DNA of 64,000 nucleotides from NCBI RefSeq assembly GCF_910591885.1, contig NC_063277.1, forward strand, positions 7,130,001-7,194,000. Direction: 5' to 3'. A program made the position numbers and the translations under genes. The stretch's first letter is position 1. Each line of letters begins with the position of its first letter. This DNA is from Bombus terrestris (taxonomy: Eukaryota > Arthropoda > Insecta > Hymenoptera > Apidae). The notes under the pieces are model-generated. The model worked only from the letters and a program-made list of their open reading frames with translations. It was not told the origin of the DNA and searched no databases. Shown here in pieces: positions 14,001-26,781 of the stretch.

Positions 14001-17000
14001 AACAATCATTTAACAAAGAAACAATTAGGAAAGGCGATTAGTCCTTTCAGTTGACTAAACCGATTCACTGACCCATTATTGAGTCACGTGTACGGTATCG
14101 AGAAGCCCGTTTAGTGCTCTCTTAAGTCATGTTCAAGTTACTGCAATTAGTTCATAGATTGCGTGTCAAATATGCATTCAAGCATTTTCCACATTAAAGT
14201 TTTGCATTTTTAAAACAATTAGTGCGGAACGCAAATGTACAGTAGCGTGATGCATGTAATAAGTTTTCTTTGAGTTGCTAAATATATTTTGTAATAATTG
14301 TTGCAACGTTCTATGTTATTGAGTAAAAGTTTTAGATCACTGATCCATATAATTGTATTGACTTTTAATATAATAACAATTTTTCTATTGGTTTATATTT
14401 GAAAATTTTTGTAAATTGACCAGAAGCTATTTTCAAAACTAGTATATAATTAGTATATAACTAGTATATAAGAATAGATATAACAAATAAAGCAGCAAGC
14501 TCCAAATATTATCTTTGTCTCCCATTCATCAAAATATTATGATTTTTATAGAAGTTATAAGTATTTTGTTCTTTTCTTTGATTATTAGAACTTACATCGA
14601 TGAGATCTGATAGGTCGTCCACAAAGTACTTGTGTATTGTCGTATTGGATGCCTCCAAACACAAAATGTACTCGTTTCTTGCTTTCAACGCCTTTAGCTT
14701 CGCTTCTTGATACTTGACCTTCCTCTGAACAGAATGAAAAGTATACATGAGTTCAATCAATTTTAATCAATACCGTCCTTTTATCTGTGGTATTCATTTC
14801 TGACAATCAAAATCCCCGAAACCTTCAACTTTTGCTGCACCTCTTCGATCCAACAAACTTAGACAATCGCACAATCTACCCTACACAAAGTTCTTCTCTA
14901 AAACTAGTAATGGTAAGGCGTGAAATTTTGACAGGGAAATGAATGAAACGGAGCTTTATTCATCAAGAGAATGCATAGATAGCTGGTGGCCTCGGTTCAC
15001 TATCCTCCATGTAAGAAGAACGTGGCGGAAATTGATACTCGCGCATCTTGAAGTACACTCGACCTCGCCAGGGTCAGAGAAGCAAATAGAAAGAAAGGTA
15101 GAAAGTAAGAAAAGAGAGGGAGAGAAAAGGACAGAAAGCTGAAGAGAGAATAGAGAGGATCGAGAAACACGGGCGAGTAGCGAGAGCAGCCAGCGGCTTG
15201 GCCTTGATTTCACATCGCCAACCCACCTTGTTCACTTCCTTTTCCATGAGCTTGTATTTCTTGCTACGCGCGAGCTTCTCGGGCGGGGCATTCGCCACCT
15301 CGAGCTTGCTGCGTTGTTGTTCCGCCACACGAAGCTTCGTTTCCGCTTGCCGTGACCCCGTCTGGTATGTCTGATACGTTTTCATCGTGGTATGCAGCTC
15401 GTCCAACACTCGAAGGATCTCCTCGTGCGTCTCGTAGCCTATTTCACGGCACTGAAATCAATCGGATTGGACGACCGTCATTTTTAATGATTCCTCTGAT
15501 TATGCATATCCGTTCGTTGATATAAGCATCCCCCTAAATCAACGCCAAGTACATATATTCATGACGGTAGTAAGATTTGTAGATGCGTATGTGTGATATT
15601 TTTAATATGAATATTTTACGTTGATTCTAGTTGTTGGATCTAGCTTCTTCGACGAATAGTAAATAATGTATTTCTGATAAAAAGGACATAGTAACATTGA
15701 AGCATAAGTGGGCGCACCAATTGTTAGATATTTTTATCAGTCTGGAGGAGCTCCAAAGTGAGATGTCTCGAACTTCAAGTTGCAAATGTTATTTATAAAT
15801 TGATATCTAGAGCTTTTAGTTGGAATACTGTATTAAAATTACATTATAGTAACTATTCTCTATCGCTTTCTACTCTATAGTAAATGCTGTATTGATAAAA
15901 ATTAATGTACAAAAGACCTAAATACATCAAACTGTATTTTTCCACGTTCTTCGATCGTATAATATTATTTATAACATTTCATAATTGCAGACAACAGATC
16001 ATAAATGTATTTTGCAAGATTCCAATGGTACTGGCTTATACTCACACGCTTGTATATCCGTTGAACATCTTCCATCACCTGATTGAGACGACCGACGAGA
16101 TGTGTGCTGTACACTTCTGAAAGAGCCGCATGATCTCTGCTTAAGGACTTGGTCTCGTTGATAAGTTGTTGCCAACAAGCATAACTCGAGAATAGGGGCC
16201 AATGTTCTCGCCTAGGAATTGTTTGCTGTTAGCTTGATCTACTTACTTCCGACCATTACTACTTTATCACCAATCTACGCATCTATCTATGTACTTTAAT
16301 AAACCATACTATTCGAAACAATTAAATGATCGTTCCCCGTGTTGTTACTTTGATCTGTGTACCCACTCGTTCTGTTCGTAGACTTTTTGATAATTCATAA
16401 AATCAATTTTTATTATCAGACCGTAGATTTTTATGCACTTCTACATTTTTATATATTTTATATATTTTGTAATAAATTTTCTGCTTCGAATATTTATATA
16501 TTTTTGTATATCATATGCATTGCATATATTTTTGCACCTTCAAATCTCCCATAAGTGCATAAAAATCCGCAATCTATTTATTACAAACTATCTGTCTATC
16601 AAACCTGTAGGACTTCCTTACTTTTGTTTGCGTGGTTCGTGAAATAAAATGGACGATAATAGCACACACTCCTTAATTGTTTTCAACAGTATATTAATTA
16701 TGGAGAAAGAACCCAATAGCACTAGATTATTATTCTTTGTTCATTCAGAAACAAATAGTCTCTTAATTTAGCAAAAAAGAAACCAGTGCTATGTATATAT
16801 GTAGATAACGTAATGATAATGTGAAATTGTTAAAAACAAAGTCTAAAGAGAAGATAAGATATGTACTTTTGCTTTTGCTCCTTGTGTCTGAGCTGTATGC
16901 TTCTGGCTAACTTGTCGAGGGACTTGCTGTAATCGAGCTCGAGCTCGGCTCTCCTTCGAAAAAAATCCTGAAGCTCCGCCACGATGGCGACTTGGGCCTC

Positions 17001-17429
17001 CATCCGGATGTCGAGACATCTCAGCTGTTCGTTCAGCTGCAACCGTATGTCTGAAAACAGGAACACGCCACGAATAAAGACTTTCTGCTGGCTCGTTCGT
17101 TTTTCGTTAATCGATCGTTCGACCAATCCCGTTTATCACAACCGCATTTCGTGTTACGAACGTATTTGCTACCTTGAAAGATCTACATCCAATCGTGCTT
17201 TACTTTTTATTTTCCACACACCTGCTGTCGACTCTTCAACTTTATATTTATCGGAGAAATAGCACATATAAAAGTAATAACAGAATTTTATATAGTTTTA
17301 TAGTTATTTATACTTTTATCGATTCAAGGGGTTGGTTTGTGGTGGATTCAATGTAAAATATACAAAGTAATTCCTTAGTAAAATGAAACCAGAAATTTAG
17401 AACAACATATTTTTATACTATTTGTACTT

Positions 17430-17464
<35 letters not shown>

Positions 17465-20400
17465 AAGTTTTTTCATTTGCTCTTTTTATATCACGATTTC
17501 GGAATTACATCATATGTTATACATATTGCATCCTTGTATTGTTATAAGATTATAATTCTCCATTATTTTTGTTTTGTATTAAGAATGAGTATTAAGAAAA
17601 ACTGAGGGATTGCTAAAAGATACTAACAATAAGTAAAAACAGAAATATCATGTACACGTACATAGATCGTATTCTTTAGTATTACTATTTATCCTTAATT
17701 GTAATAGTTGAGGGGGTTTTATTGATGTTCTAATAGGATCGCAAGTATAATGCGAAGTGACCTTTAAAAAATAATATAAATAAATATCAAAGGCAAAAAT
17801 AAATGGTGTATTTCATATTTGTCTGTTTTGTTGTAATTTCCTAAAGGTCATATGGTATTAAACTTATGATTATATTACCCTAAACATTAAAATTGTAAAT
17901 TGTTATAAATATCTGTGTTTTTATAACACTTTCTACGTAGAACGATATCTCAGACAATCTCTTTTAATTTTCATTCAGTGATCATTCAATAATTCATTCT
18001 GACCTTAAACTCCAATTTCCATAAGAATCTACGGGTGACTATTTTTTTATTTATTCTACAACTAAAGTAAATGAACGATATTTCGAAGATAAAGTTATAA
18101 AAATTGAAAAATGTTCTGTCTCTTCAATTTATCCAAGCAAAAAATCAAAGTTGAAGGAAAGAAAAGAAAAAAAAATAGCAATTCAAAGCAGCTGAAACTG
18201 ACAACCTGTTTCGTTCTATGTATCTGATGCAGTTAACGAATAAAACTCTAAAGTCTAGACTACCCCTGGATGGTTTGCATCTAATCATGGATCAATGAGG
18301 GTCATTGTAACGAGTTCATTGAAGAAAAGGCACCCTTCGCAGAGGATTAAACGATTCTTTATGTGACTTTCTGAGAAAGGAATGATACGAACAGTCGAAT
18401 AAAAAACGGGCGCGTAAAAGCTATAGTTGTTAAGAGTGGAGGAGTTCAAAGAATAAACGATATAAATGATAAAATTATAAAATAAAATCTTTTTAAATTC
18501 TATGCGTGACAAAGTAAAAAAGTTATAAGAAAAAGCTTTTACGATAATTTATTTTAACTTTTAGACTATGACCATTAATGTTGACTAGGCGGTAATGTAT
18601 AAGTAAATAAAATCAGGTAATACGAGAATTTATTTCGTCATTTATCTGTAAACATGATAAAGCATGGTAAACTGGAAACGAAAATTAGTAATAAAATATA
18701 TCATTTGCTATTCAAATTCCTTAAGTATGGATATATTAAAATATAAAGAACAATTTTAAAAAAAGGGGATAAAAAGTTCTAGGAGATATTCGAGAAACTT
18801 TTTAACGTTTTTAAGAACTTGTACGAAGAAACTTGATAGCTGAGGGCATCGGGGAAGTACCATGTGGTGTCGTGTATTTCTGAGAAAACAAGAAAAAGGA
18901 GTAAAAAAAGAAGGAAGCTGTCCATCGTTGATCTTAGGTCATCCCATATGAACTTGCTTAACTTTTTCCACTCGATTCGAGCGTAGGGCGTATCGATTTT
19001 CCGTACTTCCGCGGTGTGATTCATTCCCCAAGTGGCCACGAGATTTTCGACCTCGTCGCACAGGGGCTGAAACGCATGAATCGACCTGCCTACGCCCCTA
19101 AGAAGGTAAATAAACGCACTTCGTTGCGGGCTGCCAATATATCGGGTGATTTAAAGTAAAGGTAGCATATCATTTTAGACACTTGAATTCATCGATGACA
19201 TAAAATGTCCTTTCAAGCATTAAAAATTCACATGACTTGATGTATCAATTGAACAAGGTTTCCACCTGTTAACTAGGTCACTTTTTAATTGGACTCTTCT
19301 ATAATCAATATAAATGACTATAGATAAATTCATTTCTGTTACGTCAATCTCAGTTCGTGCAGATGGTGCAACTCGTCATTCGGATTGCCAATCTTTTGGA
19401 TATAATATTTTCTTTATTTAGAAATTCCCTATCTCTTCGTGATTTATTTTATTCCTGTAATATATATAATGGAATCGACACATTTTTATGTATGATATAA
19501 TTTATTCTTAACAGAAACGAAACGAGTCGTATGAAAAAAAGAGATAAGGAAATTCTAAATAAAGAAAGTATTATGTTCAAGAGATTGGCAACACGAACGA
19601 CGAGTTACACCATTCTTGCCACGTGCAGCCAAATCTCCATGTGACACCGTGCATTCCAAATCTTCACGAGAGTTCCCCGAATCACTCTTCGCTCGTAACC
19701 GATACCCTGGCAAAAACATTCTCTCGGTCTCAATCATAGTCCCTGGCTGCTAGAATTACACAACCGAGCGATAGAATTTCAATAATACGTTTATAAAAAA
19801 GAGTAAATAGATAAATGCAAAATGTACGAATAAATGTGCGTTCGTTGAACGTATTTATAATGATAACTATACTCTAAAAATTGTTTTGGAATGATGATGT
19901 TAATAATTCACAACCAAACTTAATTTAATCCGTAACTATTGGTATCGTCGATACGCATAACAGTTTGGGGTTCGTCTAGTTTCAGAGAAGTCTTTCAATT
20001 TCAGCGTACGTCCTTTTAATCTGCATTTTATGGTAAAAACGATAAATAAATAACAGGATATCTCACGTAACTAGGGCAGGCTAATGTATTTTTAAAATAG
20101 AGACAGACAGAAATGTCATAAGGCAAAATGAAATGGCATAGAATAAAGGGTATTCTGGTGTTAATTTCATGTATTTTTATCCATTCGTACATTCAAACAA
20201 CGCAATTGCATCTTTTTTGTTAGTGCATGACATTTATTCTATATCATTTCATTTTGCCCTACGCCATTTCTCTCCATTTCTAAGTATTTCAAGGATTACA
20301 TCGTCCTACCTGCATGAAACACACTTTACATCGCATAAAACATAGGATACGGATTGAAATAAATTCGTAATGAAATACATGTTTATAAGTATAAAATGGG

Positions 20401-23400
20401 GCTTGGGAAGAAAATTATTCTACCTAACATGTATTGCAAAGATTACTATCACTTTAACTATTTTCTATATTTTTATGTATTACATACATTCTGCACATTT
20501 TTGTATCTTCCATAAACACATAAAAATGCATGATCTATTTATAATTCTTCTATTTACTTGAAATGAAAGAATATTTTCCCCAACATAAATATTACCAGAA
20601 AATATTATAAAAAAATAAAAGAGGACATATACCAAACTTTAAATCACCCTGTATATCACGGTGCTCATCGATCAGAAACCTCGTAGGGGGAGTAACCGGA
20701 GGATGGCGACGAGCGCGTGGCAATTTCCTTTCAGAAACTGTCGGCTCACCCGTTTCCCAACGCATCGTCAAAATATCGACATTTCTACGATAAATTATTT
20801 CTACGTTAATAATAGCCGGCGTACTCTTTTATGCTCCACATGGTTATCGAATATTATGTAATCGACCTTAATAATAATAATAACACGCGCGGCGTTACCC
20901 GTTCGATTAATGCGTATCGAGTTAACAGTTCTAACGAGCTCCGTCCTGCGTGGATCACTGGTGACCCACGGGCAACTTTTAGCTTCTTTCTCTTCTTCCC
21001 TCTTTTCTTTTTCTTTTTTAATGCATACACTAGTGCCGATATATTTTCCTTTTTTTAAACACGTTCGGAGAATGAAACAGGTCGTCGTAACGAATATAAA
21101 ATTAACTTGTTCTATAACGATAACCGATTAACTCTCTGCAAGTGACATGGAAGTTACATGCTCGTCTATCTTTATTTTTTAACCTTTCAACTATTGCAGA
21201 TAGGTACAGTGAATGCACTGATGCATATAAATTAAAGAATTACATATATTTAACATTAAAAAATTGCAAAGAGAACAGATCCGATGTGCATAAAATATAA
21301 ATCTGAATCAAAATTTTAGTCGATACTTTTACATAGAAAGAATAACAATTTTTTAAACAAGAATAGAAATTATAACAAAAATAACTGAGCAAATTTTATT
21401 TGATTCACTTTTTAAAAAGGAAACTTATTTAATCGAGAGATAGTTATCAATATCTGTATGTTTTAATCAATAGCTTTCGATAATACATTGGCTTCGTTGC
21501 ATTATTATGTGATTCTTGCCTTTTTCAACAAAGTAGAGTTTAATTGATACAACAGTAAACTAATCATTACTTTTATCATTTCTGCGATCACACTGTTTTC
21601 TTGTTTTATTATCTATAATACTCATTAATCGATTAATTTATCAATTGGAAACTGCTGTAGCCGATTATGTAGGTTTTGCAATTGAACAATGTGTATCAAT
21701 TGCGGATTTAATATGATTTAATTTTTGTAAAGCCAAGTCACCAATATATTTTAATTTACATCTTTGCTAATCAATTTTTTTTTAAATTAATTCGTCTTCT
21801 GACAAATTAAGTCAGTAATATAGATATAGTAGATTTAACCATCGTATTAAGTATGAGAAATATGTTTAGAAACCCTGAAAAAGATGTTTATTGCAACATA
21901 AAGGAAAATGTTGATTTTACAGACTTTCTCCATACCACCTGTTACTTGGAATTTTCATATTTCATAAAAGGTATCGGAAATAATAAAGTAGATAAAGATG
22001 ACTGCCCGTGCGAAAAATAAATCGAAAATTAAACATAATATACTATACAATGATATATACAAATATTATAACTCTTACTGCAGAAATTTTTTATGAATGT
22101 ATTATGCGTGTTGTATAGAACATTCTGAAGTTTCATAAGCATCATAATGAAAGTAAGTTAATTATACATTATATTAATATGCCTCAACTTAGCGAAGCTT
22201 TCACTAGCACTGATTGCATGTTTAACTTCTGCTTGCATTATAATGTCTGATTTGTTTCAAACTTCATCAAAATAATTGCCACAATCTTCTTTCATTGCAA
22301 CGCTAATGAAGTTTCAAAGAATTCTTTTAAAAAACCTTTTGTGGTAAGTATTCAAATGATTTCAATGAACACTCTATATGAGAAGTAATCTAAAATCTGT
22401 GAAAGATGTTTATTACTGTTCCAGAAAAATTATAAAGACACTTATACTTGATTCCTCAGAGTGCATAAAAGAGAAAACGATAGAAGAACATAAATAATAC
22501 TTGATTCTTCAAAGTGTATAAAAGAGAAAAAGACAAAAGAACATAAATAATTCCTAAAATCATCCCTATTATATAAAACACCGACTTCAATCAGTTTACT
22601 AGAATTCTTCCACACTTCCAAATCTAATTTGTAAAATTAAAACTCCCAGTTCTTCTATTATACATTATAAGAAACACATTAATTAAATCTGTGCACGAAC
22701 ATCATAGATTGTGCCAGGGAGCTCTCACGATTCTCATATGAGGGGTTAAAGTTCATGCAAGACTTCTTGTTTCCTAAAAAGCACATGTCTCCCTATTTAT
22801 AACTTCCAAACATTCTTGCAACAATCGGATACCCGGCTCACGGTAACGGGTTAGGGGTACACGTGTGGAATAATTGCTTAAAAACGGTTCGTAAACGGCC
22901 GTGCCATTTACCTTTCGTCAAAGCCTCCCATTCTTGTCGTCCAGCGAGCTTGAACATTTTTCTCCGTTATCCTTTTCGACTGTCCACCACACTCTGATCT
23001 CTCTCCGGTCCTCCGACGATTATTCCTCGTGCCCACAAATCACTTTTCTCTTTTATTTCGTCCAATAATCTGTCTTTTCCTTTCTCACGTGTAAGTTACA
23101 CGAACACACGCGATATTAATCCGTGCTTTACTAAATCACGAATTCACGCGAATTTTTCTCAAATATATTATATCGCGAAAAGGTCACGAATTCACCTGAA
23201 CTTTTCTGAAATATATTATTATCACGAATTCACGCGAACTTTTCTCGAATTTATCATATCGCGAGAAGTCACGAATTCCTGGGAACTTTTCTCAAATTTA
23301 TTATTATCGCGAGTTCTTGCGAACTTTTCTCAAATCTATCATATCACGGGAAGTCACTGATTCACGTGAATATTTCGTTGAATTAAACGAATCACGAAAA

Positions 23401-26400
23401 CTGCAGGTACATCAACGAGCTAACGTGATATTTCTGAGAATGTTCAGTTTCTGGAACACACTGGTCAAATTGGACCCAGACGCCGTGATTTTTGACATTC
23501 TTCGGCCTCGAATGACGAGCTCGCATCTAGATTTCATTGATATTAGTCGATAATTATGGTATATATATGTACTGACAATGACGTTAAGGCGTGAGTAGGA
23601 CGAACAAGTCAGGCGAAGAAAGCTGGAGATAGACTATAAAGTAACGTGTATCTAATCGAGGGTGAGCTATACATTTCGTTGCAACGATGGATTGGCAATC
23701 TAATCGAGTACCAGCTGGTGGCGATGATATCAGGATAGATGCGTATCATGAAGATATTGTTGGAAAATAATAGTTATGTAATGGAATGATAAAATGCCTA
23801 ACGGAAACATCGTTGTCGTGCTTGTGTAGGAACGAAGAAAGAAATGCTGTTTTTGTACGAAACGTGATTATAGTTATGAACTTGCTATCTATGTATTTGC
23901 TGAGAAAGTTATTTGATTCAAGTTATCCAGACTGTAAAATTGTAATGCTAAAAGTTTGTCGATGCAAGAAGATTTATAAACTGAAGTTTTTTAATCCGTT
24001 TAAGGCTAATAACTCGAATGTTGATTTATAGTAACAATTAATATTCGCATTGAAATCGAAGTTATTTTGTTAGTTTAATAAAATTAATTATAATAACTAA
24101 TAATCTTAAGAAATTGGAAAGTATAACAAATTAAAACAATACATTTTACAAGAGATATTAGTACTGGACCTATATTTGGAATAATGTGTTTGATAAGATT
24201 TAAGAATAGATAAGATAATATCGGCTTACAATTTCTTTACCGTAGAATATCTTTTTAGTCAAGAATATACTGAAACAAAGAAAATTGCCATCGATATCTG
24301 TATCATATTAATAGTCAATTAATAAGAAAATTAACACGAAACTTGAGACAACTGGTCCCAAATTTTTGATCGGTAGTGTATGTCGTTTCTTCCTGTTTCT
24401 GTAACGAAATTATAAGATATAGCAAAAGTTCAATCAAAAGTAAAAATATAATTATATTCCTCTTAAATGAATGTATATTATATCATTACTTGCAAGAAAG
24501 TGTTTTATGGTGCTTTCGCTGTGTTATTTGTTTAAGAGATATTTTTACTTTAATGTACAAATTAACACGTATACCTTACAACATTGACATGAACTCTCTA
24601 TTTATGCAGCTTTTATCTACACTACTTTGCAAACTCGTCGTGAAATATCTGTTAAGTTAAGCGTTTTCCGTTTCAGAACAATTTCGTAAAAGTTCTGGGA
24701 AAGAAAGGAAAACAAAACAGCGTACTCAATTTTTCAATTCTATTGTTTCATGAAACGATTCCGACAATTCCATTGTCACTACAATAATATGCAAATATTT
24801 CGAAACGTGAAAGAAAATTCTTAAAATACAGAAGTGGTTCTTTTTTTCTAATATTAGATAATATCATTCATATTTCCAGAATTGTCCCTGTGTTATATTG
24901 CACGTGATCCGGTTTATATAAATAGAGATTAAAATCACGAATGTTTAGATAAACATTGCAGAAATAATTTTTCTTATCACAGTTTGATCTTAAATATCAT
25001 GTTTGTAATGCAACTTTATTTACATACACGTTGTGTGTGAAACATTTTGAATCGCTTAAACTTTTGTAATATTTCATAAAAATCTTGCTAGATCTCGAGT
25101 TTTTAAAGTTTCGATAAAGTTTCGAAGAATTTTAGATATCGAAACGTATGATGTTAAAACTGATTTAAAATTTCACGGCAAATGATATATTTCAAACTCA
25201 AATACTCACTTTTTGCTACATGTTGCCGAAAATATTCCAATTTTCTGTACTTATTATTTATTACGTACTTATTACTGCATGCATGTATAGGCATACTAGT
25301 TAATTGTATCCAACTGTAATAAACTTCATATGATTACAAAATCATTTTGATACTATGAAAATAAAACGTAGAACCTAATAAAAAAAATAGGTTTCAATGG
25401 CAAATAAAGTTATGTACAAATAAATATATACTTTTTATAGCCACTGTGTATGTATATGTATATTAATGCATCCATCCAATAGATGCATTTACCAACGTAA
25501 TGTGTACCTAATTCTTTCAAAGAAAATCGAATTCCTATTGCATGCTCTCTAATAATGTATTATCGTTTCGATGTAAGTAAGTATTGTTATAGGATCAGCA
25601 AACCGTAGAAAGGTCTGGTTCGCACCATGTGCGAGAAAATTGAAAGCGCAGTGGCATAAAAATTCTAGCTCCTATATGTTCCCGTTATAGCCTCAGAAAG
25701 GATTCCGTTAATAGAATGCAACCGTGAATCTATCTCTTTCACTCGTTCGCTCTGGTGAACGATAAGTTGCTGTGTTGCAAGTTTATGCTTTGCAATTATC
25801 GGCCCTGATAGACTGCAACAGATAATGATTGTACGTCGTGCGTCGAGTCCTCAAAGAACACGATCAACAACACCGTTTTCATAGCGTGATGGCCACGCAA
25901 AGGATTATTTTTAAAATTCCCGCTGAGGATGGCCTTAATAGGTCGTTTGTAAGACGACAATGACGAAACGGAATGCTGCCATAGATGCGGGTAGTTTATT
26001 ATTATAATATTGAGAATTTTCTGGGTCTCAACGGGTCAACTTCGAATATAAAAATAGTCGAAAGATTGTGCAAATCGGCTCGTTCGTTTATCGCTAGACA
26101 GAGGATGTTTATGCAAATGTATATTTCTTTAGACGATTATAAAATGGGACATAGATAGAAATTTGTTTTATATTTGGAAAGTTTTGACCATTTGTTTTGC
26201 ATATATTTTTGGCAAGATAGTAATCAGGTAGAATACTAATAAATAGTTAAACTCTGTATATTTTACTTGAAAATTGGTAATAAAGTGGCAGCTGAATGGA
26301 AGTTCATCTCGTCTTTAGAAGAGTTTAACCATTCGTATAAGTCATATGTTTCGTATACTTTTGTGAAAAGATAGTACACAGATCGAATGGTAATGAATAA

Positions 26401-26748
26401 TTAAAAACTATTTAATGCGCTATTAATAAGGATTGTTACAGGTATTTCTAGAAATCTAGATAATGCTCTTCGCGAGGCACTGGTATCACTTCTATTTCCT
26501 CTCTATTTACAGTATGTCATGTTACATTTGTTAGCATAGTAGGTACAGGTCAGTTATCGATAAAACAACGTTTTGAGATGAATCGTTTAGAAAGAAAATA
26601 AACTATGAGGAAAGAAAAAACGTTATTAAGCTAATATTAATACTGATCTTATTGGTAGATTGATAGTTCTGGAAGCTTTTCATGCAATAAAATAAGCTCA
26701 ATATATTGTCTATGTTTTAATTTTCCATATTTTTATTCATTTTGTTGT

Positions 26749-26781
<33 letters not shown>

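Larger units (their letters stand above)
19137..20655. mobile_element. Nested mobile-element cluster with GGGTGATTTAAAGT termini
   Basis: The left edge reads TCGGGTGATTTAAAGT and the right edge, on the other strand, CAGGGTGATTTAAAGT. Both are flanked by TATA, consistent with a TA or TATA target duplication. The 1.5 kb between has no transposase frame but holds two foldback repeats (19355-19626 and 20109-20271) and one dispersed repeat copy (20450-20532), so it looks like a non-autonomous element hit by later insertions. Which boundary base is exact is ambiguous because of the TATA flanks. Confidence 0.6.

Noticed and set aside
19555..19737. 60-residue minus-strand frame that looks protein-like
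   Set aside because: It lies partly in the right arm of a foldback repeat inside a transposon cluster; no family recognised.
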